A stretch of DNA of 38,184 nucleotides from Flavobacteriales bacterium (GTDB lineage Bacteria > Bacteroidota > Bacteroidia > Flavobacteriales > Flavobacteriaceae): the NCBI GenBank assembly GCA_011526365.1, contig WTIO01000007.1, forward strand, positions 1 through 38,184, given 5' to 3'. Position numbers and translations under genes: made by a program. The notes below the pieces were generated by a model. The model did no database searches. It saw nothing but the letters and a program-made list of their open reading frames with translations, and was not told the DNA's origin. Of this stretch, positions 1 through 8,625 are shown piece by piece. Each line of letters starts with the position of its first letter. The stretch's first letter is position 1.

Positions 1-317
1 GTTGTGTTTCCGTTCGTTTTCCAAAAGAACTTACCGTAAACGTAAGCCTTCCCGAACACATGAGCCCTCACGATGCAAAAATGATAATGGATCCCATTAT
101 TCATTTTTCTACAGACTCTATATTAAAACTCCCCATGGGTGACATGCATTGGAGTGACGATGGAAACAATACTTTTACCATTTTTGGTGACAGTATAAAC
201 TCGGCTCACAAAAAAGTTAAAGTCATTCGCTTAGATTCAAAGGGAAAAGCCAGTCAAAAGGACATGAAGGTGATTGTCAGAATAAATAAAGACACCCTTA
301 CAGTAAATGAAAATTAA
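1..317 (+). CDS. C-terminal part of an unrecognised protein, cut by the left edge
   Basis: The reading frame is open from the first bases of the window (frame of position 3) and stops at 315-317, so only the last roughly 104 residues are present and the true start lies outside. An internal ATG at 60 is unlikely to be the start because coding-like sequence with no stop continues upstream of it. The visible part is hydrophilic with alternating hydrophobic residues, suggesting beta structure, and has no motif I recognise. Its end overlaps the next gene by 11 bases, which points to one operon with the secreted unknown at 307-894. I assign no function. Confidence 0.6.
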   Translation, partial: CVSVRFPKELTVNVSLPEHMSPHDAKMIMDPIIHFSTDSILKLPMGDMHWSDDGNNTFTIFGDSINSAHKKVKVIRLDSKGKASQKDMKVIVRINKDTLTVNEN

Positions 318-894
318 ATTTTTAGGGCTGCTGTTTAGCAGCCTTTTCTTTTCCACAGCACTTCAAGCTCAAGAAGGGGAAGTACAACTTAAAGGAAAAC
401 AACAGTTAAGCTTATTTTTTCATCAGGATGCTGCCTATGCTGTACGACTAAGAAATAAGGCGGTGTCAACTGTTAATATTCGTGTAATGCATCGTTTAAG
501 TGGTGCATTTATTCGGGGATTCGGATTAGCACCTAAAGGAAAAGCAACCGTTACGGTTGAGGAACAGGAAGAACTACTACTGGAAAATACCGCCAAAAGA
601 CAAGCCACAATCCAATACACCCTTAAGAAAAACAAACTTAAAAATGATGTTGCAGCAACAAGCATTCGGTTTGAGTTGTTCAATTCTACAAAAACAGTTA
701 TTCCACTTTGGATTCCTGGAGTGATGAACCCTAACCTTTCACCAAATTCAAAAAGTTCTGTGACCCTTAAAATTGGACAAATTTTATATTACAAGTCGAA
801 GGGAAAGAAACGGGTATTGTTTGAGGTAGATGAACGCATTTCACACGATGCAGTTATTGATGTCGCTGCTTTGATACAGGAACTACAACAATAA
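307..894 (+). CDS. Secreted protein of unknown function
   Basis: This 195-residue protein starts with a clear signal peptide: two lysines, then a hydrophobic stretch (about residues 5-18) ending in an Ala-Leu-Gln-Ala-Gln cleavage region near residue 21. No lipobox cysteine follows, so it is probably periplasmic or exported. The mature part is rich in beta-branched residues and lysine, resembling an extracellular beta-sandwich, with few or no cysteines. The start ATG overlaps the end of the upstream partial gene by 11 bases, so the two are probably co-transcribed and translationally coupled. It converges on rmuC with only 9 bases between the two stops. I do not recognise a family; the coding call is strong, the function open. 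Confidence 0.75.
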   Translation: MKIKFLGLLFSSLFFSTALQAQEGEVQLKGKQQLSLFFHQDAAYAVRLRNKAVSTVNIRVMHRLSGAFIRGFGLAPKGKATVTVEEQEELLLENTAKRQATIQYTLKKNKLKNDVAATSIRFELFNSTKTVIPLWIPGVMNPNLSPNSKSSVTLKIGQILYYKSKGKKRVLFEVDERISHDAVIDVAALIQELQQ

Positions 895-903
895 ACACTG
901 TAT

Positions 904-2202
904 TTAGGACTCTTTAAAAGGTAAAAAGTTTGAGTCACTTTCTGTTGGTTTTTGGGGTTTGGGTGCGTCTATTTGTTCCACCTTTCGCAGTTTGGAAAGC
1001 ATCATTCGGGTACGGGTAGTCACCAATTTTTCGATTTCTTGATCGGCTTCTCGAATTTTCTTTTGTGTTTTTTCTAGGACTCCTCCAAAGGTGGCAAACT
1101 CTTTTTTAACTGCTGATAGAACTTCCCATACCTCACTACTTCTTTTTTGAATTGCCAGGGTTTTAAAGCCCATTTGAAGGCTGTTTAACATGGCTGCCAA
1201 CGTGGTGGGGCCAGTAATAATTATTTTGTATTCACGCTGGAGCTGGGCAATGAGGTCGGGTTGTCGAACTACCTCTGCATAGAGCCCCTCAAAAGGCAAA
1301 AACATAATTCCAAAATCGGTGGTATTGGGGGGATCAATGTATTTTTGTTGGATGTCTTTGGCAAATTTTTTCACGCTGATATTCAATGCTTTTTGAGCAG
1401 TTTCTACTTCCGCTAAATGGCTTTGTTCGTAGACCTGCTGTAGGCGTACATAATCCTCTTGGGGGAATTTGGCGTCTATGGGTAAAAAAACTGGCTTGTC
1501 GGATTGGGTTTTTCCGGGGAGCTTTACCGCAAATTCTACATGGGTATCGGAACCTATTTTAGTTTTTACATTTTTGGCATATTGCTCTGGAGCCAAAATT
1601 TGTTCTAAAATGTTTTCCAATTGAATTTCTCCCAATACCCCTCTGCTTTTAACATTACTTAGCACCTTTTTTAAATCCCCTACACCGGCGGCCAAATGTT
1701 GCATTTCGCCCAAGCCTTTTTGTACTTTGAGAAGCTGTTGGGTAACAATCTCAAAGGATTTCCCTAAACGTTCTTCCAGGGTTTTATGCAATTTTTCATC
1801 TACGGTTTCACGCATTTTCTCCAAGCGCAGTTCGGTACTTTTTACCAACTCATCTTGCTTGAGGGTCATGGCTTGAAACTTTTCTTTTTGCAGTTCATTA
1901 AACGCTGCTACATTTTTTGAAAATACTTCTTGAAAGTCTTTGAGTGTTTGGCGAAGCTCTTCGCGGTCTTCTTTGGCTTTTTTAGCGAGGAGTTCCCCTA
2001 AACCCTCCATACGTTGCGAGAGTTCAATCCGGTTGTCTCGCATTATTTTACCGTATTCTTCCTTATTGTTTTGCAGCGCCTGTTGGAGCTGCTGTAGCAG
2101 CTTGTCGGTAGCTCCATCGCTTGATTTTTTTAGGGTCACATAAAGGTTTGCCGCTACAAGCAAACAAAGTAAAAGCGCAAAACTAATAAGGGTTGTTTCC
2201 AT
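904..2202 (-). CDS. rmuC: RmuC family protein, DNA recombination limiting
   Basis: RmuC-family proteins limit recombination between inverted or short repeats and are predicted nucleases. The 432-residue product has one N-terminal membrane segment (about residues 4-23), then a long heptad-like coiled coil rich in Glu, Lys and Gln (about 30-180), then the RmuC domain (about 185-400). That domain shows the Gly-Glu motif in RGVLGEIQLENIL and the PIDAKFP motif, matching the family's proposed PD-(D/E)xK-like active site (Glu ... Asp-x-Lys). Length and domain order are usual. It is the last gene of a minus-strand run, 17 bases after the PhoD-like gene, and converges on the secreted unknown. The family assignment is firm; the biochemical role is inferred from the family. 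Confidence 0.92.
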   Translation of the reverse strand: METTLISFALLLCLLVAANLYVTLKKSSDGATDKLLQQLQQALQNNKEEYGKIMRDNRIELSQRMEGLGELLAKKAKEDREELRQTLKDFQEVFSKNVAAFNELQKEKFQAMTLKQDELVKSTELRLEKMRETVDEKLHKTLEERLGKSFEIVTQQLLKVQKGLGEMQHLAAGVGDLKKVLSNVKSRGVLGEIQLENILEQILAPEQYAKNVKTKIGSDTHVEFAVKLPGKTQSDKPVFLPIDAKFPQEDYVRLQQVYEQSHLAEVETAQKALNISVKKFAKDIQQKYIDPPNTTDFGIMFLPFEGLYAEVVRQPDLIAQLQREYKIIITGPTTLAAMLNSLQMGFKTLAIQKRSSEVWEVLSAVKKEFATFGGVLEKTQKKIREADQEIEKLVTTRTRMMLSKLRKVEQIDAPKPQKPTESDSNFLPFKES

Positions 2203-2219
2203 GTGTAAAAAGGTACAAA

Positions 2220-3236
2220 TTATTCTAAGGAATGGATGCTTTGATAGAGGGAATTACCATTGGCTGCTGTAAGCTCAAAACGCATGGTACTTTTCGTCCA
2301 ATCAAAAAACAGCTGTCCAAAATTACGTTCCACAATCAAAGGACTTATACGATGCGGATTGGCTTCTTCTTGGAGCACATCATAAGAATGGGTTATCCCA
2401 CTGGAAGTAAAATCATATACTGTTTTAGCGGGACTTAAAGCCGTTTTTGACAGTTCAGCTATATGCCGATCTCCTGTTAAAAACACAGGGTTTTTAAGGT
2501 TATATTTTAAGATTAATTCTTTCATACGTGCTTTTGCCTTAGGGTAGTTTTCCCATTTTTCGTAAGGATGCTGATCGGAAAGGAATTGAATTCCTGAACC
2601 AAACAGATGCACTCTAGCATCACTGCTAGCGAGTAAATTGTCTAACCATTCCCACTGTGTTTCACCCAATAGGAGTCCTGCATTGGGGTAGTACCGTTGT
2701 TTGGGATCGGGATTTTTTTTATAGGGTTCTTTAAAGTAGCGATTGTCTAAAAGCACCAACAGCACTTTTTGAGCGCCACTTCCGAAGCTGTATGCCTGAT
2801 AGGCCCCATGACGTTGTCGTGCAGGATGGGTTGTGGGAAGCTCTAAAAAATTAAATAATAATTCACGACTTTCTTCCTTCAACGCATAATCACTGCCCCC
2901 ATCATTTGGGCCATAATCATGATCATCCCAAATACCAAAAACTTTGGCTTGTTGCTTTAATTGCTGATAGTGGGGATTGGCCTGTTGCTTTTTATAGCGT
3001 TGAGAAAGGTCTTCTAACGCGTTGGGTTTGCCGTAAATAATATCTCCCAACCATATCCATGCTTGTGCCTGTTGTTCGGCAATGGTAGCCCAAACTTCAG
3101 GGTGGATCGAAGTTTTATTACACGAGCCAAAGCTCAAATGGGTTAACGGTTCTGGATAAACTACATCTTGTGCAAGTGCGCTCCTAAAAGCAAGAAATAT
3201 TCCCAATAATAGGATGTGATAGCGTTTTTTTTCCAT
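2220..3236 (-). CDS. PhoD-like metallophosphatase (alkaline phosphatase D family)
   Basis: The 338-residue protein begins with a signal peptide (hydrophobic residues about 8-22, Ala-x-Ala cleavage region), so it acts outside the cytoplasm. PhoD-family motifs appear in order: FGSCN (36-40), WLGDIIYG with Asp65, WDDHDYG (103-109), and a late TGDRHIAEL motif. These are the metal-binding residues of this phosphodiesterase/phosphomonoesterase family. It is shorter than classical PhoD enzymes and lacks their N-terminal Ig-like domain, as in the bacterial PhoD-like MPP branch. The substrate is unknown; release of phosphate from organic phosphoesters is the family expectation. A near-consensus TATCTTTA box lies at 3243-3250 on the minus strand, 6 bases before the start. 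Confidence 0.88.
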   Translation of the reverse strand: MEKKRYHILLLGIFLAFRSALAQDVVYPEPLTHLSFGSCNKTSIHPEVWATIAEQQAQAWIWLGDIIYGKPNALEDLSQRYKKQQANPHYQQLKQQAKVFGIWDDHDYGPNDGGSDYALKEESRELLFNFLELPTTHPARQRHGAYQAYSFGSGAQKVLLVLLDNRYFKEPYKKNPDPKQRYYPNAGLLLGETQWEWLDNLLASSDARVHLFGSGIQFLSDQHPYEKWENYPKAKARMKELILKYNLKNPVFLTGDRHIAELSKTALSPAKTVYDFTSSGITHSYDVLQEEANPHRISPLIVERNFGQLFFDWTKSTMRFELTAANGNSLYQSIHSLE

Positions 3237-3366
3237 GCACTAAAGATACTGCAATGGAATAAAATGGACCGACGATTATACGCCTAAAACGTAGTTAAAA
3301 AGTGCTTTCCACCAGCTCATAGTTGGAGTTTATCCTTATAACGCTGTGAAAAAGAACTTATTGTGT

Positions 3367-5274
3367 TTAAAGCACTTGTTTGATGATTTGATCGACCACT
3401 TCAGGATTAAGTAAAGTGGAGGTGTCACCGAGTTGATCAACTTGTCCATGTGCAATCTTTCTCAAAATACGGCGCATAATTTTCCCTGATCGTGTTTTAG
3501 GCAAACCAGTGACGAATTCCATTTTATCGAGTTTTGCAATTGGTCCCACCTGTGAAGCAATTAACGCATTAATGGTTTTGACTAGTGCTTGCTGGTCTTT
3601 TGGATCGTGTTGTTCTTTAAGGATGATGAAACCAAAAAGGGCGTTTCCTTTAACATCGTGGGGATACCCTACAATAGCGGATTCAGCTACCGCAGGATGC
3701 TCGTTGATGGCGTCTTCAATGGGCGCTGTTCCCAGATTGTGTCCCGAGACAATTATTACATCATCAACACGTCCAGTAATTCGGTAGTACCCTACAGCAT
3801 CCCTAAGTGCTCCATCCCCAGAAAAATAGTGCCCAGGGAAACTTGAAAAATAGGTGTCAAAATAGCGTTTGTGGTCCCCCCAAATGGTTCGAGCCATAGA
3901 CGGCCAAGGGTACTTAATACAGAGCCTTCCTTGTACATTATTACCATGCACCTCTTTTCCTTCGGTATCCATTAGAGCGGGTTGAATACCGATAAACGGT
4001 AAGGTAGCAAAAGTGGGATTGGTGGGGGTAACAAATGGAATTGGCGCTATCATTATGCCGCCTGTTTCCGTTTGCCACCAGGTGTCTGTAATGGGGCATT
4101 CCCCTTTTCCTATGTATGTATCATACCATTGCCATGCTTCTTCGTTAATGGGTTCTCCAACAGTTCCAAGGACTTTTAAAGAGCTGATATCGTGCTTTTT
4201 TACATGGGCTTCGCCCTCTTTGGCTAAAGCGCGAATTGCTGTTGGGGCAGTATAAAACTGAGTGATTTTATGTTTGGCTACAATTTCCCAAAATCGATCG
4301 TAATCGGGATAAGAAGGTACACCTTCAAATATCACCGTGGTTGCTCCATTGGCGAGGGGTCCATATACGATATAGGAATGCCCTGTAATCCATCCAATAT
4401 CTGCGGTACACCAATAAATATCCTCTTCTTCATATTGAAAAATATTCTTAAAAGTGTAGGCCGCATAGACCATATAACCGGCCGTAGAATGCACCATACC
4501 TTTGGGTTTACCAGTAGATCCTGAGGTGTAAAGAATAAATAAAGGATCTTCTGCATCCATCCAAACTGGAGGGCAATGTGTTGCTGCCTGTTCCAGTAGC
4601 GGTGCCAGCCAAGCATCTCGTTGCGGGTGCATGCTTACTGCTGTATGAGTTCTTTTTTCCACTAAAACTTTTTGCACCGACGGGCAGTGTTCTAATGCTT
4701 CATCAACTATAGCTTTTAGGGGAATTTCTTTAGCCCCCCGAAAGCCGCCATCTGCTGTTATTACCATGGAGCAGTCACTATCATTTATACGAGTAGCCAG
4801 CGCTGCAGCAGAGAAACCGGCAAAAACCACAGAGTGAATAGCGCCAATACGCGCACAGGCTAACACACTAACTGCCAGGGCAGGAATCATGGGCATATAG
4901 ATACATACCCGATCTCCTTTTTTTACTCCTTGGGCTAGCATTACATTTGCCATTTTATTGACCTGCTCTGAAAGTTGCTTATAACTGATGTGTTGTGCAG
5001 GGGCATTGGGATCATTGGGCTCAAATAGTATTGCTGTTTTGTTTCCGCGTTGCTCCAAATGACGATCGATACAGTTTACTGTAATGTTTAATTTGGCTCC
5101 TGAAAACCATTTGACCTCGGGAGTACTAAAATCCCAGTCCAATACACGGTCCCATTTTTTATGCCATTCGAAGTGTTCTTCAGCAATGGCTTCCCAAAGT
5201 GCTTCGGGTTGTTCTACTGAGGCGCGATACACCTGAAAATACTGTTCTAAACTGCTAATGTTGTATTCATTCAT
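3367..5274 (-). CDS. acs: Acetyl-coenzyme A synthetase
   Basis: AMP-forming acetate-CoA ligase: it activates acetate through acetyl-adenylate to acetyl-CoA in the cytoplasm. The 635-residue length is normal. Visible motifs are the nucleotide-binding loop YTSGSTGKPKG, the DTWWQTETGG motif, the hinge region with YYRITGRVDDVI, and the C-terminal PKTRSGKIMRR with catalytic Lys598, the residue usually regulated by acetylation in this family. It follows the symporter large subunit by 24 bases and is probably the last gene of a symporter-symporter-acs operon, so uptake and activation of the same acid are linked. The start ATG at 5274 gives the usual N-terminal length. The assignment is secure; propionate is a possible side substrate. 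Confidence 0.97.
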   Translation of the reverse strand: MNEYNISSLEQYFQVYRASVEQPEALWEAIAEEHFEWHKKWDRVLDWDFSTPEVKWFSGAKLNITVNCIDRHLEQRGNKTAILFEPNDPNAPAQHISYKQLSEQVNKMANVMLAQGVKKGDRVCIYMPMIPALAVSVLACARIGAIHSVVFAGFSAAALATRINDSDCSMVITADGGFRGAKEIPLKAIVDEALEHCPSVQKVLVEKRTHTAVSMHPQRDAWLAPLLEQAATHCPPVWMDAEDPLFILYTSGSTGKPKGMVHSTAGYMVYAAYTFKNIFQYEEEDIYWCTADIGWITGHSYIVYGPLANGATTVIFEGVPSYPDYDRFWEIVAKHKITQFYTAPTAIRALAKEGEAHVKKHDISSLKVLGTVGEPINEEAWQWYDTYIGKGECPITDTWWQTETGGIMIAPIPFVTPTNPTFATLPFIGIQPALMDTEGKEVHGNNVQGRLCIKYPWPSMARTIWGDHKRYFDTYFSSFPGHYFSGDGALRDAVGYYRITGRVDDVIIVSGHNLGTAPIEDAINEHPAVAESAIVGYPHDVKGNALFGFIILKEQHDPKDQQALVKTINALIASQVGPIAKLDKMEFVTGLPKTRSGKIMRRILRKIAHGQVDQLGDTSTLLNPEVVDQIIKQVL

Positions 5275-5298
5275 GCGGATTGTTTTTTACACTGAGTA

Positions 5299-7011
5299 TT
5301 AATGTGCTTGAGCTGCTGAAGCCCCTTGTGGAATACGTATGTCTTCTACCATCATTTGAACATCTTCGGGCGGAGGTGGGGTAAAATAATTTACTATTAG
5401 CGACACCGCAAAATTGACGAGCATGGCTACACTTCCAAAGCCTTCTGGAGAAATGCCCCACCACCAGTTTTCTTGTAAACTAGCTACGGTGGTTTTCCCT
5501 CCATCAAAGAGCCCAAATTTAAATTTAAGCATATAAAACAACATGATACTCAAGCCCACTACCATTCCTGCTATGGCCCCTTGTTTATTCATTCTTTTGT
5601 AGAAAATTCCAAGTATAATGGCCGGAAAAAAAGAAGCTGCTGCCAACCCAAAAGCAAGTGCTACTACTGCTGCCACAAAACCCGGGGGATTAATGCCAAA
5701 ATAGCCGGCAATTACAACTGCAAAAACAGCGGCTAAACGGGCCGACCAAAGCTCATTGCGTTCACTGATGTTGGGCTTAAAAACTTTTTTAATTAAGTCA
5801 TGTGATATGGAAGCCGAAATTACCAATAGTAATCCTGCTGCTGTAGAGAGTGCTGCCGCAAGTCCTCCAGCCGCAACAAGGGCAATCACCCAGTTGGGCA
5901 ATTGAGCAATTTCTGGGTTAGCTAACACCATAATATCCCGATCTACGGTTAACTCATTTGTTGTGGCATTGGCATTGTATTGTATGTGTCCATCGCCATT
6001 TTTATCATCATAGGAAAGCAATCCTGTTTTTTCCCAGTTTTTAAACCACTGTGGCATGCTTTCATAAGGCTGCTCACTAACCGTTTCAATGAGATTAGTA
6101 CGCGCAAAAACAGCCACTGCTGGAGCTGTGGTGTACAAAATAGCAATACACAACAGGGCAATTCCTGCAGATTTTCGCGCATCACTCACTTTTTTTACAG
6201 TAAAAAAACGAACAATTACGTGTGGTAAACCAGCGGTTCCAACCATAAGTGCTAAAGTGATGGCAAAGACATCGATCCTGGATTTGCTGCCTTGTGTATA
6301 GTCAGCAAATCCGAGTTCCTGCGACAAGCCGTTAAGGCGGTCCAGTAGATACGTTCCCGAACCATCGCTGAGCGTACTGCCCATTCCCACTTGTGGAATG
6401 GGATTTCCCGTCATTTGGATGGAAATAAAAATGGCCGGAACCATAAAAGCAAATATCAAAACACAGTATTGCGCTACTTGGGTGTAGGTAATACCTTTCA
6501 TTCCTCCTAAAACAGCATAGAAAAGCACAATTAGCATTCCTATTATTACCCCGGTGTTGATGTTCACTTCTAGGAAGCGAGAAAATACTACTCCAACCCC
6601 ACGCATTTGTCCTGCTACGTAAGTAAATGAAACCAACAGTGCACAAATTACCGCCACTACTCGTGCAACATTAGAATAATACCGTTCGCCGATAAAATCT
6701 GTAACAGTATATTTTCCAAATTTTCTGAGGTACGGCGCAATAAGCAGTGCCAAAAGGACATAGCCTCCTGTCCAACCCATTAAATAAACTGAGCCGTCAT
6801 ATCCCATAAATGAGATTAATCCTGCCATGGAAATAAAGGAGGCTGCTGACATCCAATCGGCGGCAGTGGCCAAACCGTTCGCCCAAGGTGAGATGCCTCC
6901 TCCTGCTACATAGAAATCCTTCGTTGAGCCTGCCTTAGACCAAATAGCAATTCCAATATAAATACTGAAAGTTATGCCTACCAGCAGGTAGGTCCACGAT
7001 TGTACGTCCAT
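5299..7011 (-). CDS. Sodium:solute symporter, large subunit (acetate-type, VC_2705-like)
   Basis: A 570-residue integral membrane protein of the solute:sodium symporter family with about 13 hydrophobic segments. The N-terminal DFYVAGGGISPW and ADWMSAASFISMAG motifs are typical of ActP-like acetate permeases and of the two-subunit VC_2705 subfamily. The small subunit gene lies immediately upstream (13 bases) and acs immediately downstream, so acetate or a related monocarboxylate is the likely substrate. A hydrophilic insert at about residues 315-360, rich in Asp and Asn, resembles the loop found in this subfamily. It is probably translated from the same mRNA as its neighbours. ActP itself works without a small subunit, so I do not give the actP symbol. 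Confidence 0.93.
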   Translation of the reverse strand: MDVQSWTYLLVGITFSIYIGIAIWSKAGSTKDFYVAGGGISPWANGLATAADWMSAASFISMAGLISFMGYDGSVYLMGWTGGYVLLALLIAPYLRKFGKYTVTDFIGERYYSNVARVVAVICALLVSFTYVAGQMRGVGVVFSRFLEVNINTGVIIGMLIVLFYAVLGGMKGITYTQVAQYCVLIFAFMVPAIFISIQMTGNPIPQVGMGSTLSDGSGTYLLDRLNGLSQELGFADYTQGSKSRIDVFAITLALMVGTAGLPHVIVRFFTVKKVSDARKSAGIALLCIAILYTTAPAVAVFARTNLIETVSEQPYESMPQWFKNWEKTGLLSYDDKNGDGHIQYNANATTNELTVDRDIMVLANPEIAQLPNWVIALVAAGGLAAALSTAAGLLLVISASISHDLIKKVFKPNISERNELWSARLAAVFAVVIAGYFGINPPGFVAAVVALAFGLAAASFFPAIILGIFYKRMNKQGAIAGMVVGLSIMLFYMLKFKFGLFDGGKTTVASLQENWWWGISPEGFGSVAMLVNFAVSLIVNYFTPPPPEDVQMMVEDIRIPQGASAAQAH

Positions 7012-7024
7012 AGTTCATCTTCGA

Positions 7025-7285
7025 TTAATCCCCAACCCCGTATTTTTTTTCGAGCGTGTTCATCAACCGAATGTAAACAAAAATGAGCACTACAAAAACA
7101 TAAATAGCCCCTTGTTGTGCCATCCAAAACCCCAGTGGAAAACCGCCAATTAAAATGCCATCCAAGGTGTCTTTAAATACTATTGCCGCACCATAAGATG
7201 CAAAAAACCAAATGCTTAATAAGATTCCTAGGTACCTGAGGTTTTGTTTCCAATAGTGCTTTTTATGTGTGGTCTTTTGTTTCAT
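7025..7285 (-). CDS. DUF4212 protein, sodium:solute symporter small subunit
   Basis: A small inner-membrane protein with two membrane segments (IGGFPLGFWMAQQ precedes the second) followed by a basic-acidic tail. This matches the DUF4212 family, the predicted small partner of the large symporter encoded 13 bases downstream. An in-frame ATG lies eight codons upstream (7309), but family members begin with a short lysine-rich stretch just before a Tyr-Trp-x-x-Asn-Leu motif, which fits the ATG at 7285; a purine-rich GGGAG sits just before it. That start gives 86 residues. The 155 bases up to the divergent carotenoid gene must hold the promoter of the acetate operon, although no exact TAnnTTTG box was found there. 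Confidence 0.85.
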   Translation of the reverse strand: MKQKTTHKKHYWKQNLRYLGILLSIWFFASYGAAIVFKDTLDGILIGGFPLGFWMAQQGAIYVFVVLIFVYIRLMNTLEKKYGVGD

Positions 7286-7440
7286 ACACTCCCATAAGGT
7301 TGTTTTCAATTTGGATTAAATTAAAAAAATTATGGGACAGTAAGAAATTCGAGGGCTGGCCTTCCTAAATTTTTGGATCAAGCAAAAATGATGCAACTCT
7401 AAGAAGCCGGATCTATTTTAGTGATTATCTTAGCACTAAC

Positions 7441-8082
7441 ATGACGGGATTCCCTTTAAAAACTGAACAGCTTTCCATAGGGCTTATTTGGCTCTTCCAT
7501 GTTAGTGGGATTTTAGGTATTCTTTACGGGAATGCCGAATGGTTTATTGCAAGTACACCACTAAATTTAAGCCTTTCGTTTGCACTACTTTATCTCAATG
7601 GAAGAACTGCTAAAAACTTCCACTGGATGCTATTAGCAGGTTTTATGGTAGGGATGATTACAGAAATTCTGGGTGTGAACTTTGGATGGATTTTTGGCAA
7701 TTATAATTACGGGGAAATGCTCGGGTGGAAAGTGTTAGGTGTTCCGCTGTTAATAGGTGCCAATTGGGCCCTTTTGGTGTTGTGTACAGGAGCCATTTCA
7801 AGAGAGCTGGCCCAACACCCAGTAAGCAGAGTCCTGCTGGGTACAGCCATGATGCTCCTTTTAGATTTACTAATTGAACCCATTGCACCGCAGTTAGATT
7901 TTTGGGAATTTGATGGCGGCACCGCGCCCTTGCAAAACTTTATTGGTTGGGGAGCAGTCGCATTGCCATTGCAACTTCTGTTTCACAGCCTAAAAATTGA
8001 ACTTAAGGGCTACTACTATCACAATTTGTATTTGTTGCAACTGCTCTTTTTTACCATACTTTTACTCAAACTAAACAGCTAG
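7441..8082 (+). CDS. cruF: Carotenoid biosynthesis protein, CruF-type 1',2'-hydratase
   Basis: A 213-residue integral membrane protein with about six to seven hydrophobic helices. The pattern of conserved polar residues in membrane context (TEILGVNFGWIFGNYNYGE, then DLLIEPIA, then DFWEF) matches the DUF422/CruF family, which adds water across the terminal double bond of an acyclic carotenoid end to give a 1'-hydroxy group. In flavobacteria this step belongs to the pathways to saproxanthin, myxol and related monocyclic pigments. It stands alone, divergent from the acetate operon, about 22 kb from crtD and crtA, which are predicted to modify the same end. The family call is strong; the exact substrate (gamma-carotene or lycopene type) is inference. 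Confidence 0.82.
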   Translation: MTGFPLKTEQLSIGLIWLFHVSGILGILYGNAEWFIASTPLNLSLSFALLYLNGRTAKNFHWMLLAGFMVGMITEILGVNFGWIFGNYNYGEMLGWKVLGVPLLIGANWALLVLCTGAISRELAQHPVSRVLLGTAMMLLLDLLIEPIAPQLDFWEFDGGTAPLQNFIGWGAVALPLQLLFHSLKIELKGYYYHNLYLLQLLFFTILLLKLNS

Positions 8083-8100
8083 AAGATTCTGAGCAAATTG

Positions 8101-8108
8101 TACATTTG
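8101..8108 (+). promoter_or_regulatory. Minus-7 box TACATTTG of the lipoprotein gene
   Basis: An exact TAnnTTTG match ends 5 bases before the ATG at 8114. A minus-33 TTG is not seen at the expected distance. If used, transcription would start about at the ATG, giving an almost leaderless mRNA. Confidence 0.5.
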
Positions 8109-8113
8109 TGATT

Positions 8114-8620
8114 ATGAAAAACATTCTGTTTGTTAGTATTCTTTTCATAGGTCTTTACGGCTGTGCCGATCCCAAAAGAAACCCCACTCCTACAGCAACA
8201 ACAACAGACACACTTGTAGTTACTACACCTGTGGAGGCAGAAAAACTCCTTCAATTTACACCTGAATTCACGGCTCGCTTTGCTTTAGAAGATTGGAAGG
8301 AGTTGATGGATTTTAAACGCGATTTCGAAAATTTAAAACGCCTCAACCCAAAAGGACTGTCGCTGTTTTTAAGAGGTTTAGAACGACAATGCCGTACGGT
8401 GCTTCGCGGGAAGTTTCCCGAACCCTTTGACCAAAACCCCATTAAAAGTCGACTTAAAGTGGTGCTCACCGAAGTAATGCAGGCCCAGTATTTTGCCGAA
8501 AACAAACAAAATGCAGCCCTAGAGGAGAGCTTAAAGAAAATGTATGCTGCCTACACAATTTTTTTGGAGCGCATTATTAGTATTGGAGAAGCAGAATCTC
8601 TTACTACAGGGGAAGGATAA
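8114..8620 (+). CDS. Small putative lipoprotein of unknown function
   Basis: About 168 residues. A short basic N terminus and hydrophobic stretch end in Leu-Tyr-Gly-Cys (Cys at about residue 18), a convincing lipobox, so the mature protein is probably lipid-anchored in the periplasm or outer membrane. A threonine- and proline-rich linker follows (about 25-45), then a mostly helical charged domain. A GTG at 8108 is in frame, but it overlaps the TACATTTG promoter box, so I choose the ATG at 8114. The stop lies 5 bases from the stop of the convergent helical gene at 8626. I recognise no family. Confidence 0.75.
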   Translation: MKNILFVSILFIGLYGCADPKRNPTPTATTTDTLVVTTPVEAEKLLQFTPEFTARFALEDWKELMDFKRDFENLKRLNPKGLSLFLRGLERQCRTVLRGKFPEPFDQNPIKSRLKVVLTEVMQAQYFAENKQNAALEESLKKMYAAYTIFLERIISIGEAESLTTGEG

Positions 8621-8625
8621 TAAAA

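Noticed and set aside
435-683. An antisense frame in the secreted unknown
   Set aside because: Low-complexity serine run from the reverse complement of Glu codons; the plus-strand frame has a signal peptide and is coupled to its neighbour.
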